64,000 bases of DNA from JAHJCL01 sp043818355 (lineage in GTDB: Bacteria; Patescibacteriota; Minisyncoccia; Minisyncoccales; DG-74-3): positions 1-64,000 of the forward strand of contig JBDRFX010000021.1 of the NCBI GenBank assembly GCA_043818355.1, in the 5' to 3' direction. Within the stretch, counting starts at the first letter, position 1. Every line of letters starts with the position of its first letter. Below, piece after piece: positions 51,759 through 59,752 of this stretch. The translations under genes were made by a program, and so were the position numbers. The notes below the pieces were generated by a model. That model searched no databases. It saw only the letters and a program-made list of their open reading frames with translations, and was not told the origin of the DNA.

Positions 51759-52268
51759 TTATCTATTTTTAATTAAGTATTTTTTAGCGTCTTGTTCTAA
51801 ATCAATAAAGTCATCTACAACTTCCCTGAGTGCTGAAGAGGCAGATCTTCCGAAAGCAATTACTTCCACTCTTTTTCCTTGATTTTTTAAGTATTCAACT
51901 AATTGAATAAAATCACCATCTCCTGAAGCCAAAACAATTGTGTCTATTGCTGGAGCGATTCTAACAGCATCAATGCTTATGCCAACATCCCAGTCTCCTT
52001 TTTTTGTTCCACCATGAAATTCTTGTAAATCTTTAACTCTAGTTTCAATGCCTAATTTTACTAAAGCTTCAAAAAATGCTTTTTCTTCTCCACCCTTAGT
52101 TTTAATCACATAAGCAAAAGCGCGGATAAGACTTCTTTGAGCTACGGCTAATCTTAAAACGGCTCCGAAGTTAACCTTAGCAGTATAAAGATTTTTAGCT
52201 GAATGGTAAAGGTTCTGGACGTCTATTAGAACTGCTACTCTTTGACCCTTGTGTTGAGAGATGGTCAT
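51759..52268 (-). CDS. NYN (LabA/DUF88) domain ribonuclease-like protein
   Basis: 169 residues of the PIN-like NYN fold. Acidic site residues are visible in VLIDVQNLYHSA, KKGDWDVGISIDAV and VLASGDGDFIQLV. The family cuts RNA or acts in RNA turnover. The start overlaps the rpsO stop by 4 nt and pnp follows at 2 nt, so it is probably cotranscribed with RNA processing genes. Confidence 0.88.
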   Translation of the reverse strand: MTISQHKGQRVAVLIDVQNLYHSAKNLYTAKVNFGAVLRLAVAQRSLIRAFAYVIKTKGGEEKAFFEALVKLGIETRVKDLQEFHGGTKKGDWDVGISIDAVRIAPAIDTIVLASGDGDFIQLVEYLKNQGKRVEVIAFGRSASSALREVVDDFIDLEQDAKKYLIKNR

Positions 52269-52534
52269 TTATTTTTTAAGCCAACTTTTTTAACGATATT
52301 GTCATGTCTCTTAATGTCTTTTTCTTTTAAGTATTTCAAGAGAGACTTTCTTTGAAAAACCATTTTTAATAAACCTCTTTTTGAGTGGAGGTCTTTGGTA
52401 TGTTTTTTTAAGTGTAAAAGTAATTGTTCAATTTCTTCTGACAACAAAGCTACTTGCACCTCTGGTGAACCAGTGTCTGAATTATGAAGCTTATATTTTT
52501 TAATAATTTGGTCTTTTTCTTCTAAAGTTAGCAT
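52265..52534 (-). CDS. rpsO: 30S ribosomal protein S15
   Basis: 89 residues. DTGSPEVQVALLSEEIEQLLLHLKKH is the S15 signature, followed by HSKRGLLKMVFQRKSLLKYL. It binds the central domain of 16S rRNA. It starts the rpsO-NYN-pnp operon, close to a tRNA-Lys gene. Confidence 0.97.
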   Translation of the reverse strand: MLTLEEKDQIIKKYKLHNSDTGSPEVQVALLSEEIEQLLLHLKKHTKDLHSKRGLLKMVFQRKSLLKYLKEKDIKRHDNIVKKVGLKNK

Positions 52535-52574
52535 ATTGTTTTAATTTAAATTTTTGTTTTTAAGTATTTTTATG

Positions 52575-52647
52575 TGCCCCGCGCAGGACTCGAACCTACA
52601 ACCAATTGCTTAAGAGGCAACTGCTCTACCGATTGAGCTAGCGGGGC
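52575..52647 (-). tRNA. tRNA-Lys (anticodon CUU)
   Basis: Acceptor stem GCCCCGC/GCGGGGC closes the gene. D-arm AGCTCAATCGGTAGAGC, anticodon loop CTCTTAA (anticodon CTT), and T-arm with GGTTCGAGTCC can be drawn. 73 nt; CCA is not encoded. Confidence 0.95.
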
Positions 52648-52657
52648 CTCTTTATTT

Positions 52658-53062
52658 TTATGGGCAATTGATTTGCCACCAAGTGCCAATGCCAGTCCAC
52701 TCAGATACTCCCATGAAAGAAAGAAAGGTGTTTAAGAATATCCAAGACATTGAAATGACTAATAATCCCACTACAGTTGCTTTAAATATTTCTTGAGCTG
52801 TTTTTAGGTGATTTTGATTTGCTCCTGCTGCCATATAATAACCTCCTCCGATAACCAACATTAATGTTGCTACAATAGGAGTAAGTCTGGTTAAAATAAA
52901 ATTGATGACGTTATTGATAAGTACAAAAAGATGACAAAACTTGCAGGGATTAGCTATTGTTCCACAAGGAATGAATTCATAAGCCATTGTGGTTATTGGG
53001 ACTAAACAAAGGAATAAAAAAAGTAGATTGCCCAATAACTTCATTTTGATTTTGTTTGCCAT
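52658..53062 (-). CDS. Small VirB2/TrbC-like pilin
   Basis: 134 residues. A signal peptide (about 1-28) is followed by a CGTIANPCKFCHLF segment and two membrane helices (about 55-80 and 98-120). The loop AAGANQNHLKTAQEIFKATVVG lies between them, and the end is GIGTWWQINCP. This matches the small pilin of type IV secretion loci of this group. It lies apart from the main locus, between two tRNA genes. Confidence 0.75.
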   Translation of the reverse strand: MANKIKMKLLGNLLFLFLCLVPITTMAYEFIPCGTIANPCKFCHLFVLINNVINFILTRLTPIVATLMLVIGGGYYMAAGANQNHLKTAQEIFKATVVGLLVISMSWIFLNTFLSFMGVSEWTGIGTWWQINCP

Positions 53063-53071
53063 AGATTTTTG

Positions 53072-53145
53072 TACCCCCGACAGGACTCGAACCTGTAGTC
53101 TCTGCGTCCGAAGCGCAGCGCCATATCCAATTAGACTACGGGGGT
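53072..53145 (-). tRNA. tRNA-Arg (anticodon UCG)
   Basis: Acceptor ACCCCCG/CGGGGGT, anticodon stem CTGCG/CGCAG with loop CTTCGGA (anticodon TCG), and T-arm CAGGTTCGAGTCCTG. 74 nt; no encoded CCA. Confidence 0.95.
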
Positions 53146-53308
53146 GTACTTCGAATGCAGGAATATCTTTTTAATTTTATTACATATTTTACCACTCAAT
53201 TTACCTTTGGGCAAGAACAGAAAGCAACAAAGCTTTTTTGCCATATTTTTAATAAAAAATCAAGTCTTTTTGATTGAAAAAACTAATTTTTCATCATAGA
53301 ATAAAAGA

Positions 53309-54757
53309 ATGAAGATTCCAAAGATTATCAGTTCAATAATTTCTCAATTAGAGAAAAAGGGTTTTAATGCTCATATTGTTGGAGGTTGCGTGAGAGATTT
53401 TTTGATAGGCCAAGATCCCAATGATTGGGATATAGCTACGAATGCCAGCCCCGAAGAAATTCAAAAAATCTTCCCAAACAATTTTTATGAGAATGATTTT
53501 TTAACAGTCACGATTCAAACTAAAAGCAAAGATGCTAATTTTAAAGAGATTGAAATTACTACCTATCGTTTCGAAACAACATATTCTGACAAAAGACATC
53601 CTGATAATGTAAAAATAGCTAAAACACTTGAAGAGGACTTGTCCCGAAGAGATTTTACAATCAACGCAATAGCTATGGATGCTAAGGGCAATATTATCGA
53701 TCCTTTTTGTGGCCAAAAAGATGTAGAGAATAAATTAGTCAAAGCAGTTGGAAAAGCCAAAGAGCGTTTTTCAGAGGATGCCCTAAGAATGATGAGAGCA
53801 GTTAGATTTGCTACTGTTTTGGGTTTTGATATTGAATCAAAAACCCAAAAAGCCATTATTAAAAATTCTTCTTTACTAAAACATGTATCTCAAGAAAGAA
53901 TCAGAGATGAGTTAATGAAAATCATTATGTCAAAAAGAGCAGCAGACGGAATAGAGCTTTTAAGAGAATTGGAATTATTAAAATATATTATCCCAGAACT
54001 AGAAGAAGGATATAAAGTAAAACAAAACAAACATCACACCTTGGGTTGCTATGCACATAACATAGAATCTTTAAGATTTACCGCAGAGAAAAACTTTAAT
54101 AAATTTGTTAGACTAGCAGCTTTGCTACATGATGTTGGTAAACCGAGAACCAAGAGAGGGCAAGGAGAAAATGCTACTTTTTATGGGCATGAAGTTGTGG
54201 GGGCTAGAATGTCTAGGGAAATATTAGAAAGATTGAAGTTTTCTAAAAAGGAAATTCAAAAAATAGTTAAGTTAGTGAGGTATCATCTTTTTTATTATCA
54301 TCCCGATGAGGTTGGTGATGCTTCGGTTAGAAAACTTACACGGAACGTGGGCATTGAAGATATGCCAGATTTAATCAAAGTTAGAATGGCTGACAGAATA
54401 GGATCGGGTTGTCCCAAAGCCAAGCCATATAAGTTGAGACATTTAGAATATGCTATTGAAAAAATATCAAAAGATCCTATTTCAGTTAAAATGTTGAGGG
54501 TTTCTGGAAATGACATAATTAAACAATTGGAAATTAAGCCAGGTCCTAAAATAGGATATATATTAAACATTCTTCTGGGTTATGTTTTAGAAGATCCCAA
54601 AAAGAATAAAAAGAAATTTTTGAAAGAAGAAATTGATAATTTGAATAAACTATCAGAAACAAAACTTAAGAAACTTTCCAAAAAAACTAAGGAGGGTGTT
54701 GAGAAAATAGAAATCAAGGACGACGAAATGACTAAAGATAAGTATTGGGTGAAATAG
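53309..54757 (+). CDS. cca: CCA-adding enzyme / poly(A) polymerase-type nucleotidyltransferase with HD domain
   Basis: 482 residues. The nucleotidyltransferase part has VGGCVRDFLIGQDPNDWDIATNA with catalytic DxD (near residues 36-38), then SRRDFTINAIA and EDALRMMRAVRFA. The HD domain has LAALLHDVGKPRTK near residue 275. It adds or repairs CCA ends, needed because none of the three tRNA genes here encodes CCA. The last 45 residues are Lys-rich. Confidence 0.92.
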   Translation: MKIPKIISSIISQLEKKGFNAHIVGGCVRDFLIGQDPNDWDIATNASPEEIQKIFPNNFYENDFLTVTIQTKSKDANFKEIEITTYRFETTYSDKRHPDNVKIAKTLEEDLSRRDFTINAIAMDAKGNIIDPFCGQKDVENKLVKAVGKAKERFSEDALRMMRAVRFATVLGFDIESKTQKAIIKNSSLLKHVSQERIRDELMKIIMSKRAADGIELLRELELLKYIIPELEEGYKVKQNKHHTLGCYAHNIESLRFTAEKNFNKFVRLAALLHDVGKPRTKRGQGENATFYGHEVVGARMSREILERLKFSKKEIQKIVKLVRYHLFYYHPDEVGDASVRKLTRNVGIEDMPDLIKVRMADRIGSGCPKAKPYKLRHLEYAIEKISKDPISVKMLRVSGNDIIKQLEIKPGPKIGYILNILLGYVLEDPKKNKKKFLKEEIDNLNKLSETKLKKLSKKTKEGVEKIEIKDDEMTKDKYWVK

Positions 54758-54801
54758 TTTGCGATAAACAGAATTTATCACAAACAGTTTATTACAAATA
54801 G

Positions 54802-54872
54802 GGGCCTATAGCTTAGTGGTAGAGTACTGCTTTCGCATAGCAGCGACATGGGTTCGATTCCCGTTAGGTCCA
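54802..54872 (+). tRNA. tRNA-Ala (anticodon CGC)
   Basis: Acceptor GGGCCTA/TAGGTCC contains the G3-U70 pair that marks alanine tRNAs. Anticodon stem CTGCT/AGCAG with loop TTCGCAT gives anticodon CGC; T-arm GGGTTCGATTCCC. 71 nt; no encoded CCA. Confidence 0.95.
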
Positions 54873-54886
54873 CAATATTCTGCGAT

Positions 54887-55477
54887 TTATTTTTGGTTGA
54901 GAACGAGAAAAATTCTTTGAATAGCAGTAAGATTAGATAGGACAGCTAGAGCAATAATGAGATATATTGTGTATTGTAGATTGAATATCCCCAAAAATAT
55001 GGCTAGATTTTCTAAAATCATCCTTTCTCCCCTACCGATTAAACCTTTTTTGAGTTCTATTTCTAGTATGCCCTTTTCTTTGCCAGCAGCTTTGGCATAA
55101 GTTGTCATTAGAGAACCAAATAAAGCTAAAAATATCCAAATATAGTTTGGGAATAAAATTTGAGGAAGCGGGAGAAATAAAAATCCAAGCAAAATAATTC
55201 CCTCAACATATCTGTCTAGAATGGTATCTAAATAAGCACCCTTTTTAGATGCAGTTTCGGTTTTTCTAGCAACCGCCCCATCAACAAAGTCTAGAAATGA
55301 GGCTGTGGCTAACAACACCAAAGCGGTTTTTAGTTTTAATTCTATTAGAAATTTGAAACCAATTAAGGAAATAAAAATAGCTAAATAAGAATATTGATTT
55401 GGGGTCAAAAATTTATAGAATAAAGTTCCCACCATATTCTCTAATTTTTTAAAATTTTGTCTTTTTTCAGCCAACAT
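54887..55477 (-). CDS. CDP-alcohol phosphatidyltransferase, possibly archaetidyl-inositol or -glycerol phosphate synthase
   Basis: 196 residues with about five membrane helices. The catalytic pattern DxxDGxxAR...GxxxDxxxD appears as DFVDGAVARKTE and GAYLDTILDR (residues about 63-90). The enzyme attaches a polar headgroup to a CDP-activated lipid. In this cluster the activated lipid may be CDP-archaeol made by the CarS-like gene. Which alcohol is used cannot be told. It overlaps the PHP gene by 11 nt. Confidence 0.85.
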   Translation of the reverse strand: MLAEKRQNFKKLENMVGTLFYKFLTPNQYSYLAIFISLIGFKFLIELKLKTALVLLATASFLDFVDGAVARKTETASKKGAYLDTILDRYVEGIILLGFLFLPLPQILFPNYIWIFLALFGSLMTTYAKAAGKEKGILEIELKKGLIGRGERMILENLAIFLGIFNLQYTIYLIIALAVLSNLTAIQRIFLVLNQK

Positions 55478-56141
55478 ATTTTTTGAAATAATAAGTTAAT
55501 TTATTAATATTCCTATAAAAGAAACAGAGGCCTTTTTCAATTAAATTAGTTTCTTCGCCCATAGCTACTACTTTTCCTTCTTTAATTTCTTGAAATATCT
55601 CTTCGGCAGAAATACATTTTTTTGCAATTTCAAGATATGTTTTTCCAACGAAATGATAGTGATGAGCATCAGATCCTGTTGTTATGGCAAGATTATGTTT
55701 TTTAGCGAAGGATAAAGCTTTGGCATTATCCCTTGGAGCAATGTTAGCATTTTTAACTTCAATAGCATCAATAAGATGAGCTATTTTTTCTAAATTTCCC
55801 TTGAATCTAGAGAGTCCCAAAACAAAAGGGTGGGGTATAACAACAAAAGCTCCTTGTCTTTTTAATTCCAAGATTGTTTCTTCTGGGCTTAGGCCATCAG
55901 CAACTGGCTTTGTGACATTCAATCCCAAGATGTCTCCCTGAGAACTTTTTATTTCAATGCCGGGAATAACCAATAATTTTCCTTGAGCTTTTTTTATAAT
56001 TTCTGGAATTCCTTCCATAGTTCCATGATCACAAATAGCAATACAGCCTAATCCTTTTTGTAGAGCTTTAGAGACTATTTTTTTTGCCTCAGATTTGCTA
56101 TCGTAAGAATATGAAGTGTGAATATGTAGGTCAGCTTTCAT
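55467..56141 (-). CDS. PHP-domain phosphoesterase
   Basis: 224 residues. Metal motifs are seen in MKADLHIHTSYSYDSKS, AICDHGTMEG, VIPGIEIKS, VIPHPF and TTGSDAHHYHFVG. The PHP_C-like family hydrolyses phosphoesters. Overlap with the CDP-alcohol phosphatidyltransferase raises the possibility that it removes the phosphate from the product of that enzyme; this is inference. No membrane helix is clear. Confidence 0.85.
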   Translation of the reverse strand: MKADLHIHTSYSYDSKSEAKKIVSKALQKGLGCIAICDHGTMEGIPEIIKKAQGKLLVIPGIEIKSSQGDILGLNVTKPVADGLSPEETILELKRQGAFVVIPHPFVLGLSRFKGNLEKIAHLIDAIEVKNANIAPRDNAKALSFAKKHNLAITTGSDAHHYHFVGKTYLEIAKKCISAEEIFQEIKEGKVVAMGEETNLIEKGLCFFYRNINKLTYYFKKYVG

Positions 56142-56185
56142 TACAGTATTTTACACATAGAAAATATTAAATTCAAGACAAAACC

Positions 56186-56743
56186 ATGTTTAAATTTCTT
56201 TTTTCCTGTTTCTACTTTTTTCTTCCAGCTTATTTTAACAATATGATTCCCTCCTTGACGTCAAGCCTCGGAGTTCTTAATTTTTTTGATAAGCCGGTAG
56301 ACGGAGGAAGACAGTTTGGGGGCAAGCCATTGTTGGGTAGTCATAAAACTTGGAGATTCATATTGGGAGGAATAGTTGGCTTGGCGGTTGTTTTTATTCA
56401 GAGGTGGTTATATATAAATTGTCCAGTAGCTCAAAGCGTTAGTTTAATTAATTACCAAGAATCCAATATTTTGACTTTTGGTTTATCAATTACTTTGGGA
56501 GCTTCTTTCGGAGATATGTTTTTTGCTTTTATAAAAAGACGACTTAACTTAAAATCAGGAGCTAAGTTTATGCCCTGGGATCAAACCAATTATGTTTTAG
56601 GGTCAGCTTTTTTTCTATATTTATTTTACGGATTAAAAATAGACTTAATGGTTTGGATTACCTTGGCTGTTTTCACATTTATTTTTCATTCTACTTCCAC
56701 TCAAGTTGGATTTATGTTAGGCTTGTCTAGGAGTAAATGGTAA
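56186..56743 (+). CDS. carS: CDP-archaeol synthase (CarS) homologue
   Basis: 185 residues with about five membrane helices. The start LPAYFNNMIPSLTSSLGVLNFFDKPVDGGRQ and LLGSHKTWRFILGG are typical of the DUF46/CarS family, with GASFGDMFFAFIKRRLNLKSG and MPWDQTNYVLGSAF in the second half. The enzyme transfers CMP from CTP to digeranylgeranylglyceryl phosphate, activating it for headgroup attachment. CarS is an archaeal enzyme, distantly related to bacterial CdsA. A 4-nt-spaced CDS follows. Confidence 0.88.
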   Translation: MFKFLFSCFYFFLPAYFNNMIPSLTSSLGVLNFFDKPVDGGRQFGGKPLLGSHKTWRFILGGIVGLAVVFIQRWLYINCPVAQSVSLINYQESNILTFGLSITLGASFGDMFFAFIKRRLNLKSGAKFMPWDQTNYVLGSAFFLYLFYGLKIDLMVWITLAVFTFIFHSTSTQVGFMLGLSRSKW

Positions 56744-56802
56744 AATATTTTAATGGGATAGTATCGTGTTTGTTCAATTTAAAAATTAAAATATTTAAAA
56801 AT

Positions 56803-57456
56803 ATGATTTTTGATCAATTCGTGCAACTATTTTTAGAAAGTTTCGTAGAACATCTTCCTAAGCTTTTATGGGCTAATATTACATTTTTAGTTGGTCTTTT
56901 GGTGTCAAAATGGATAGCGTCCTGGGTAGTTGTTTTATTGAATAAAACAAAGTTTAACCAAGCACTCAAAAGAATGAGTTGGGAAAGCCTAGAAGATGCC
57001 GGTTTTAATATGGACGGAGTAGAGTTTTTTAGTAATTTGGTAAGATGTTTTTTTACACTGTTATTTTTAATGGCTTCTGCTGAGATTATCGGCCTTCCTC
57101 AATTCAGTAATTTCTTAGCTCAGGCAGTTAATTATTTTTCTAACATTTTTATTGCTGCTTTTATTTTCATAGTAGCCGTTTTTATCGCTGATTTTTCTCA
57201 AAAAATTGTAGTAGCCTCACTAGAAGAAGAAAAGATAACTTATTCTAGGTTTTTGGGCAGAGTAATTCGTTGGATTATTTGGGCGTTAACAGTTTTAATT
57301 ATTCTGTATCAGCTTCAGATTACTCCAACTTTGATTTTGACTATATTCGTTGGTTTGATTGCAACCATTACATTAACAATTGGTATTGCTTTTGGCTTGG
57401 GAGGAAAAGAAATTGCATCAAAGATTCTTAAAGATCTTGAAGAAAAAATTCGTTAA
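56803..57456 (+). CDS. MscS-related small membrane protein (TM-helix region only)
   Basis: About 217 residues from the ATG at 56803; the open frame reaches back to 56737, overlapping carS. Four membrane helices are followed by GLIATITLTIGIAFGLGGKEIASKIL, the glycine-rich pore helix of MscS-type channels. The soluble beta and C-terminal domains of full MscS are missing. It may form a small tension-sensitive channel. It lies inside the lipid cluster. Confidence 0.7.
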   Translation: MIFDQFVQLFLESFVEHLPKLLWANITFLVGLLVSKWIASWVVVLLNKTKFNQALKRMSWESLEDAGFNMDGVEFFSNLVRCFFTLLFLMASAEIIGLPQFSNFLAQAVNYFSNIFIAAFIFIVAVFIADFSQKIVVASLEEEKITYSRFLGRVIRWIIWALTVLIILYQLQITPTLILTIFVGLIATITLTIGIAFGLGGKEIASKILKDLEEKIR

Positions 57457-57461
57457 GAATT

Positions 57462-59105
57462 ATGGATACTTTAACGGGAAAAGAGTTGAAAAAGATGATT
57501 CTTCTTTCTTATCAAAGAGTGGAAGAAGAAAAAGAAGAAATAAACAAAATAAATGTTTTTCCAGTTCCAGATCAAGATACTGGTACGAACTTATCTAAAA
57601 CTCTTTTTGGCATAAAAGAAGCCATTGAAGATAAAGAATTCTCTAACTTAAAAGATCTTTCAGATGCTATTCTTGATGGAGCTCTAACTATGGCCCAAGG
57701 AAACGCTGGTATAATTTATACCGGTTTTTTGGCTGGATTTTTACCAGCTCTGGGTGACGATAATTCTATTACAGCAAAAGAGTTATCACTTTCTTTTCAA
57801 AAAGGTTTAGAAAGAGCAATTTCTAGTATTCAAGAGCCCAAAGAAGGGACCATTTTAGACGTAATTGAGGCCACCTCAAAGAGTATAGAGATGGATGCAG
57901 AAAAAGAAAAAGACATTGTTGTTCTCTTTAAAAATGCTACGGAAAAAGCAAGGGAGGCTCTGATTGCGACTCAAGAAAAAATGGATGTTCTTAAGAAAGC
58001 CAATGTTGTAGATGCTGGGGGTTTAGGATTTTTAATAATCTTAGAAAGCTATCTTGAAGCTATAGACCAAAAGCAAGATAGTCCCAGAGAATTACCACAA
58101 AAAGAAGAAAAAGCATCAGAGAAAGTTAAGAGGTTTATACAAACAGTCAATAATAGATTTGAAATAGTTGTTTTGATTTTTAATCCTAAGTTTTCCACAG
58201 AAGAAATTAAGGCCAAACTAAAGGGATTTGGAGACAGCATAGATATAATTCAGATTGGAGATAAAGTGAAGGTTCATATTCATACTGATTTGACAGAAGA
58301 AGTAAAAGACATTCTTAGGAATATTGGTAAAATTGAAAACATGAGAGTAGAAGATATGATTAGAGAGGCCGCAGGAGAAAAATCAATAAAAGAAATTTCT
58401 ATTGGAATCGTTGTTGATGAATTTGTGGATTTAACTCCGAAGATTAAAAAAAGATATGGCATAGAGGTTGCAGGTAAAAATGATGATTTGGAGCAAATTC
58501 TGAAAGCTCAACTCAAAAAATTTAAGAGAATATTAGTAGTTACCTCTTCTTCTAGGGTAAGCTCTAACTACCAGACAGCCATGGATATTAGATCAAGACT
58601 AGAAAATCCCCTTAATGTTTATGTACTAGATTCTTTGAACATTAGTTCGGGTGAATCTCTTTTGGTTTTAAAAATGATAGAATTTATTAAAGAACAGAGA
58701 GATATCAGAGATATGATAGCTAAATTACACAGAGAGATTCATAACATTCACACATATATTTTCTTACCCAATCTTAAAGACCAATTCCAAAGGAGAGAAA
58801 GGGCTAGATGGATCAAGAGGGTGCAGAAAAATAAAAATATTAGAATTATCAGAACGGGATTTAGATTCGGGACTTTTGACATAGCAGGAGCTATATTTAA
58901 ATCTATTGATTCAGACAGCAAGAAGCTAGGCAGGAATGGCAAGAAGATCAGAGTGGTAATCACTCATACCGGAGATGAAGAGGAAGTAGAGAGATTAGGC
59001 AAATTTTTGAAAGAAATTAAGGCAGAAGTTTCATTTATCAACAGAATGTCTTCTGATCTTGAGGATGAATTAGACTCAGGTAGCATTATCGCTTCTTGGT
59101 CCTAA
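57462..59105 (+). CDS. FakA-FakB-like fusion: DhaL kinase plus DegV domain
   Basis: 547 residues. The N-terminal DhaL (DAK2) domain has INVFPVPDQDTGTNLSKTL with the metal-binding Asp residues, and GALTMAQGNAGIIYTGFLAG. The middle domain has KLKGFGDSIDIIQIG...KVHIHTDL and GKIENMRVED, as in FakA. The C-terminal third matches DegV/FakB (RILVVTSSSRVSSNYQTAM, VYVLDSLNISSGESLLVLKM). FakA phosphorylates a fatty acid held by FakB; here both seem joined in one chain. The product, acyl-phosphate, is the PlsY substrate, and a PlsY homologue is next. Confidence 0.82.
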   Translation: MDTLTGKELKKMILLSYQRVEEEKEEINKINVFPVPDQDTGTNLSKTLFGIKEAIEDKEFSNLKDLSDAILDGALTMAQGNAGIIYTGFLAGFLPALGDDNSITAKELSLSFQKGLERAISSIQEPKEGTILDVIEATSKSIEMDAEKEKDIVVLFKNATEKAREALIATQEKMDVLKKANVVDAGGLGFLIILESYLEAIDQKQDSPRELPQKEEKASEKVKRFIQTVNNRFEIVVLIFNPKFSTEEIKAKLKGFGDSIDIIQIGDKVKVHIHTDLTEEVKDILRNIGKIENMRVEDMIREAAGEKSIKEISIGIVVDEFVDLTPKIKKRYGIEVAGKNDDLEQILKAQLKKFKRILVVTSSSRVSSNYQTAMDIRSRLENPLNVYVLDSLNISSGESLLVLKMIEFIKEQRDIRDMIAKLHREIHNIHTYIFLPNLKDQFQRRERARWIKRVQKNKNIRIIRTGFRFGTFDIAGAIFKSIDSDSKKLGRNGKKIRVVITHTGDEEEVERLGKFLKEIKAEVSFINRMSSDLEDELDSGSIIASWS

Positions 59106-59127
59106 AAATTAATTAAAAAATAATAAT

Positions 59128-59751
59128 ATGATTAATGCCTCACAAATAATTTTCTTTTTACTTGCCTATTTTTTGGGTTCATTTCCAACGGCCTATTTAA
59201 TTGTTAAAAAATTTGCTAACAAAGACATAAGAGAAGAGCAGTCTAAGAATGTTGGCTCAATGAATGTTATGAGAATTACTGGCAAGGTTCATTTATTTCT
59301 TCTGTCTGTTTTGGGAGATGCAGGAAAAGGAGCCTTAGCAGTATTGATTCCTCAATGGTTAGGACATGGAGATTTATCAATCGCGACAGCTTCATCTTTT
59401 GGAGTTATTTTAGGACATTGCTATTCAATATATTTCAAAATGCTTGATGGGCATTTTTATGGAGGAAAAGCCCAAGCTTCTTTGATAGGAGTTCTTGGTA
59501 TTTTGAATTTTAAATATTTGCTTCTTCCTTGGGCGAGCCTTTCTATTTTATTTGTTTTGGCCACCCAAACATTCTTTTTCGGTCAATTTATGGCCAATCT
59601 TTTATTGCCATTAGTGGGATATTATTTAGTACCAGAGTATTCTATAGCCAGCCTATTAATGGCATTGCCAATATTTATAAAGCAATGGCCACATTTTATT
59701 CCTGCCCTGAAGGGAGCAAGACCCAAATGGTATTTTAAGAAAAAAAACTAA
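59128..59751 (+). CDS. PlsY-like glycerol-3-phosphate acyltransferase homologue (divergent)
   Basis: 207 residues with about five membrane helices. The PlsY motifs are recognisable but altered: GSFPTAYL (first motif), KNVGSMNVMRITG in place of GSGNxGxTN, GDAGKG (conserved D and KG), and GHFYGGKAQAS in place of the GGKGVAT phosphate loop. PlsY transfers an acyl group from acyl-phosphate to glycerol-3-phosphate. The changed GGK motif suggests another acyl donor or acceptor, perhaps a glycerol-1-phosphate or isoprenoid substrate. It overlaps nothing and is 1 nt before the geranylgeranyl reductase. Confidence 0.75.
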   Translation: MINASQIIFFLLAYFLGSFPTAYLIVKKFANKDIREEQSKNVGSMNVMRITGKVHLFLLSVLGDAGKGALAVLIPQWLGHGDLSIATASSFGVILGHCYSIYFKMLDGHFYGGKAQASLIGVLGILNFKYLLLPWASLSILFVLATQTFFFGQFMANLLLPLVGYYLVPEYSIASLLMALPIFIKQWPHFIPALKGARPKWYFKKKN

Positions 59752-59752
59752 C

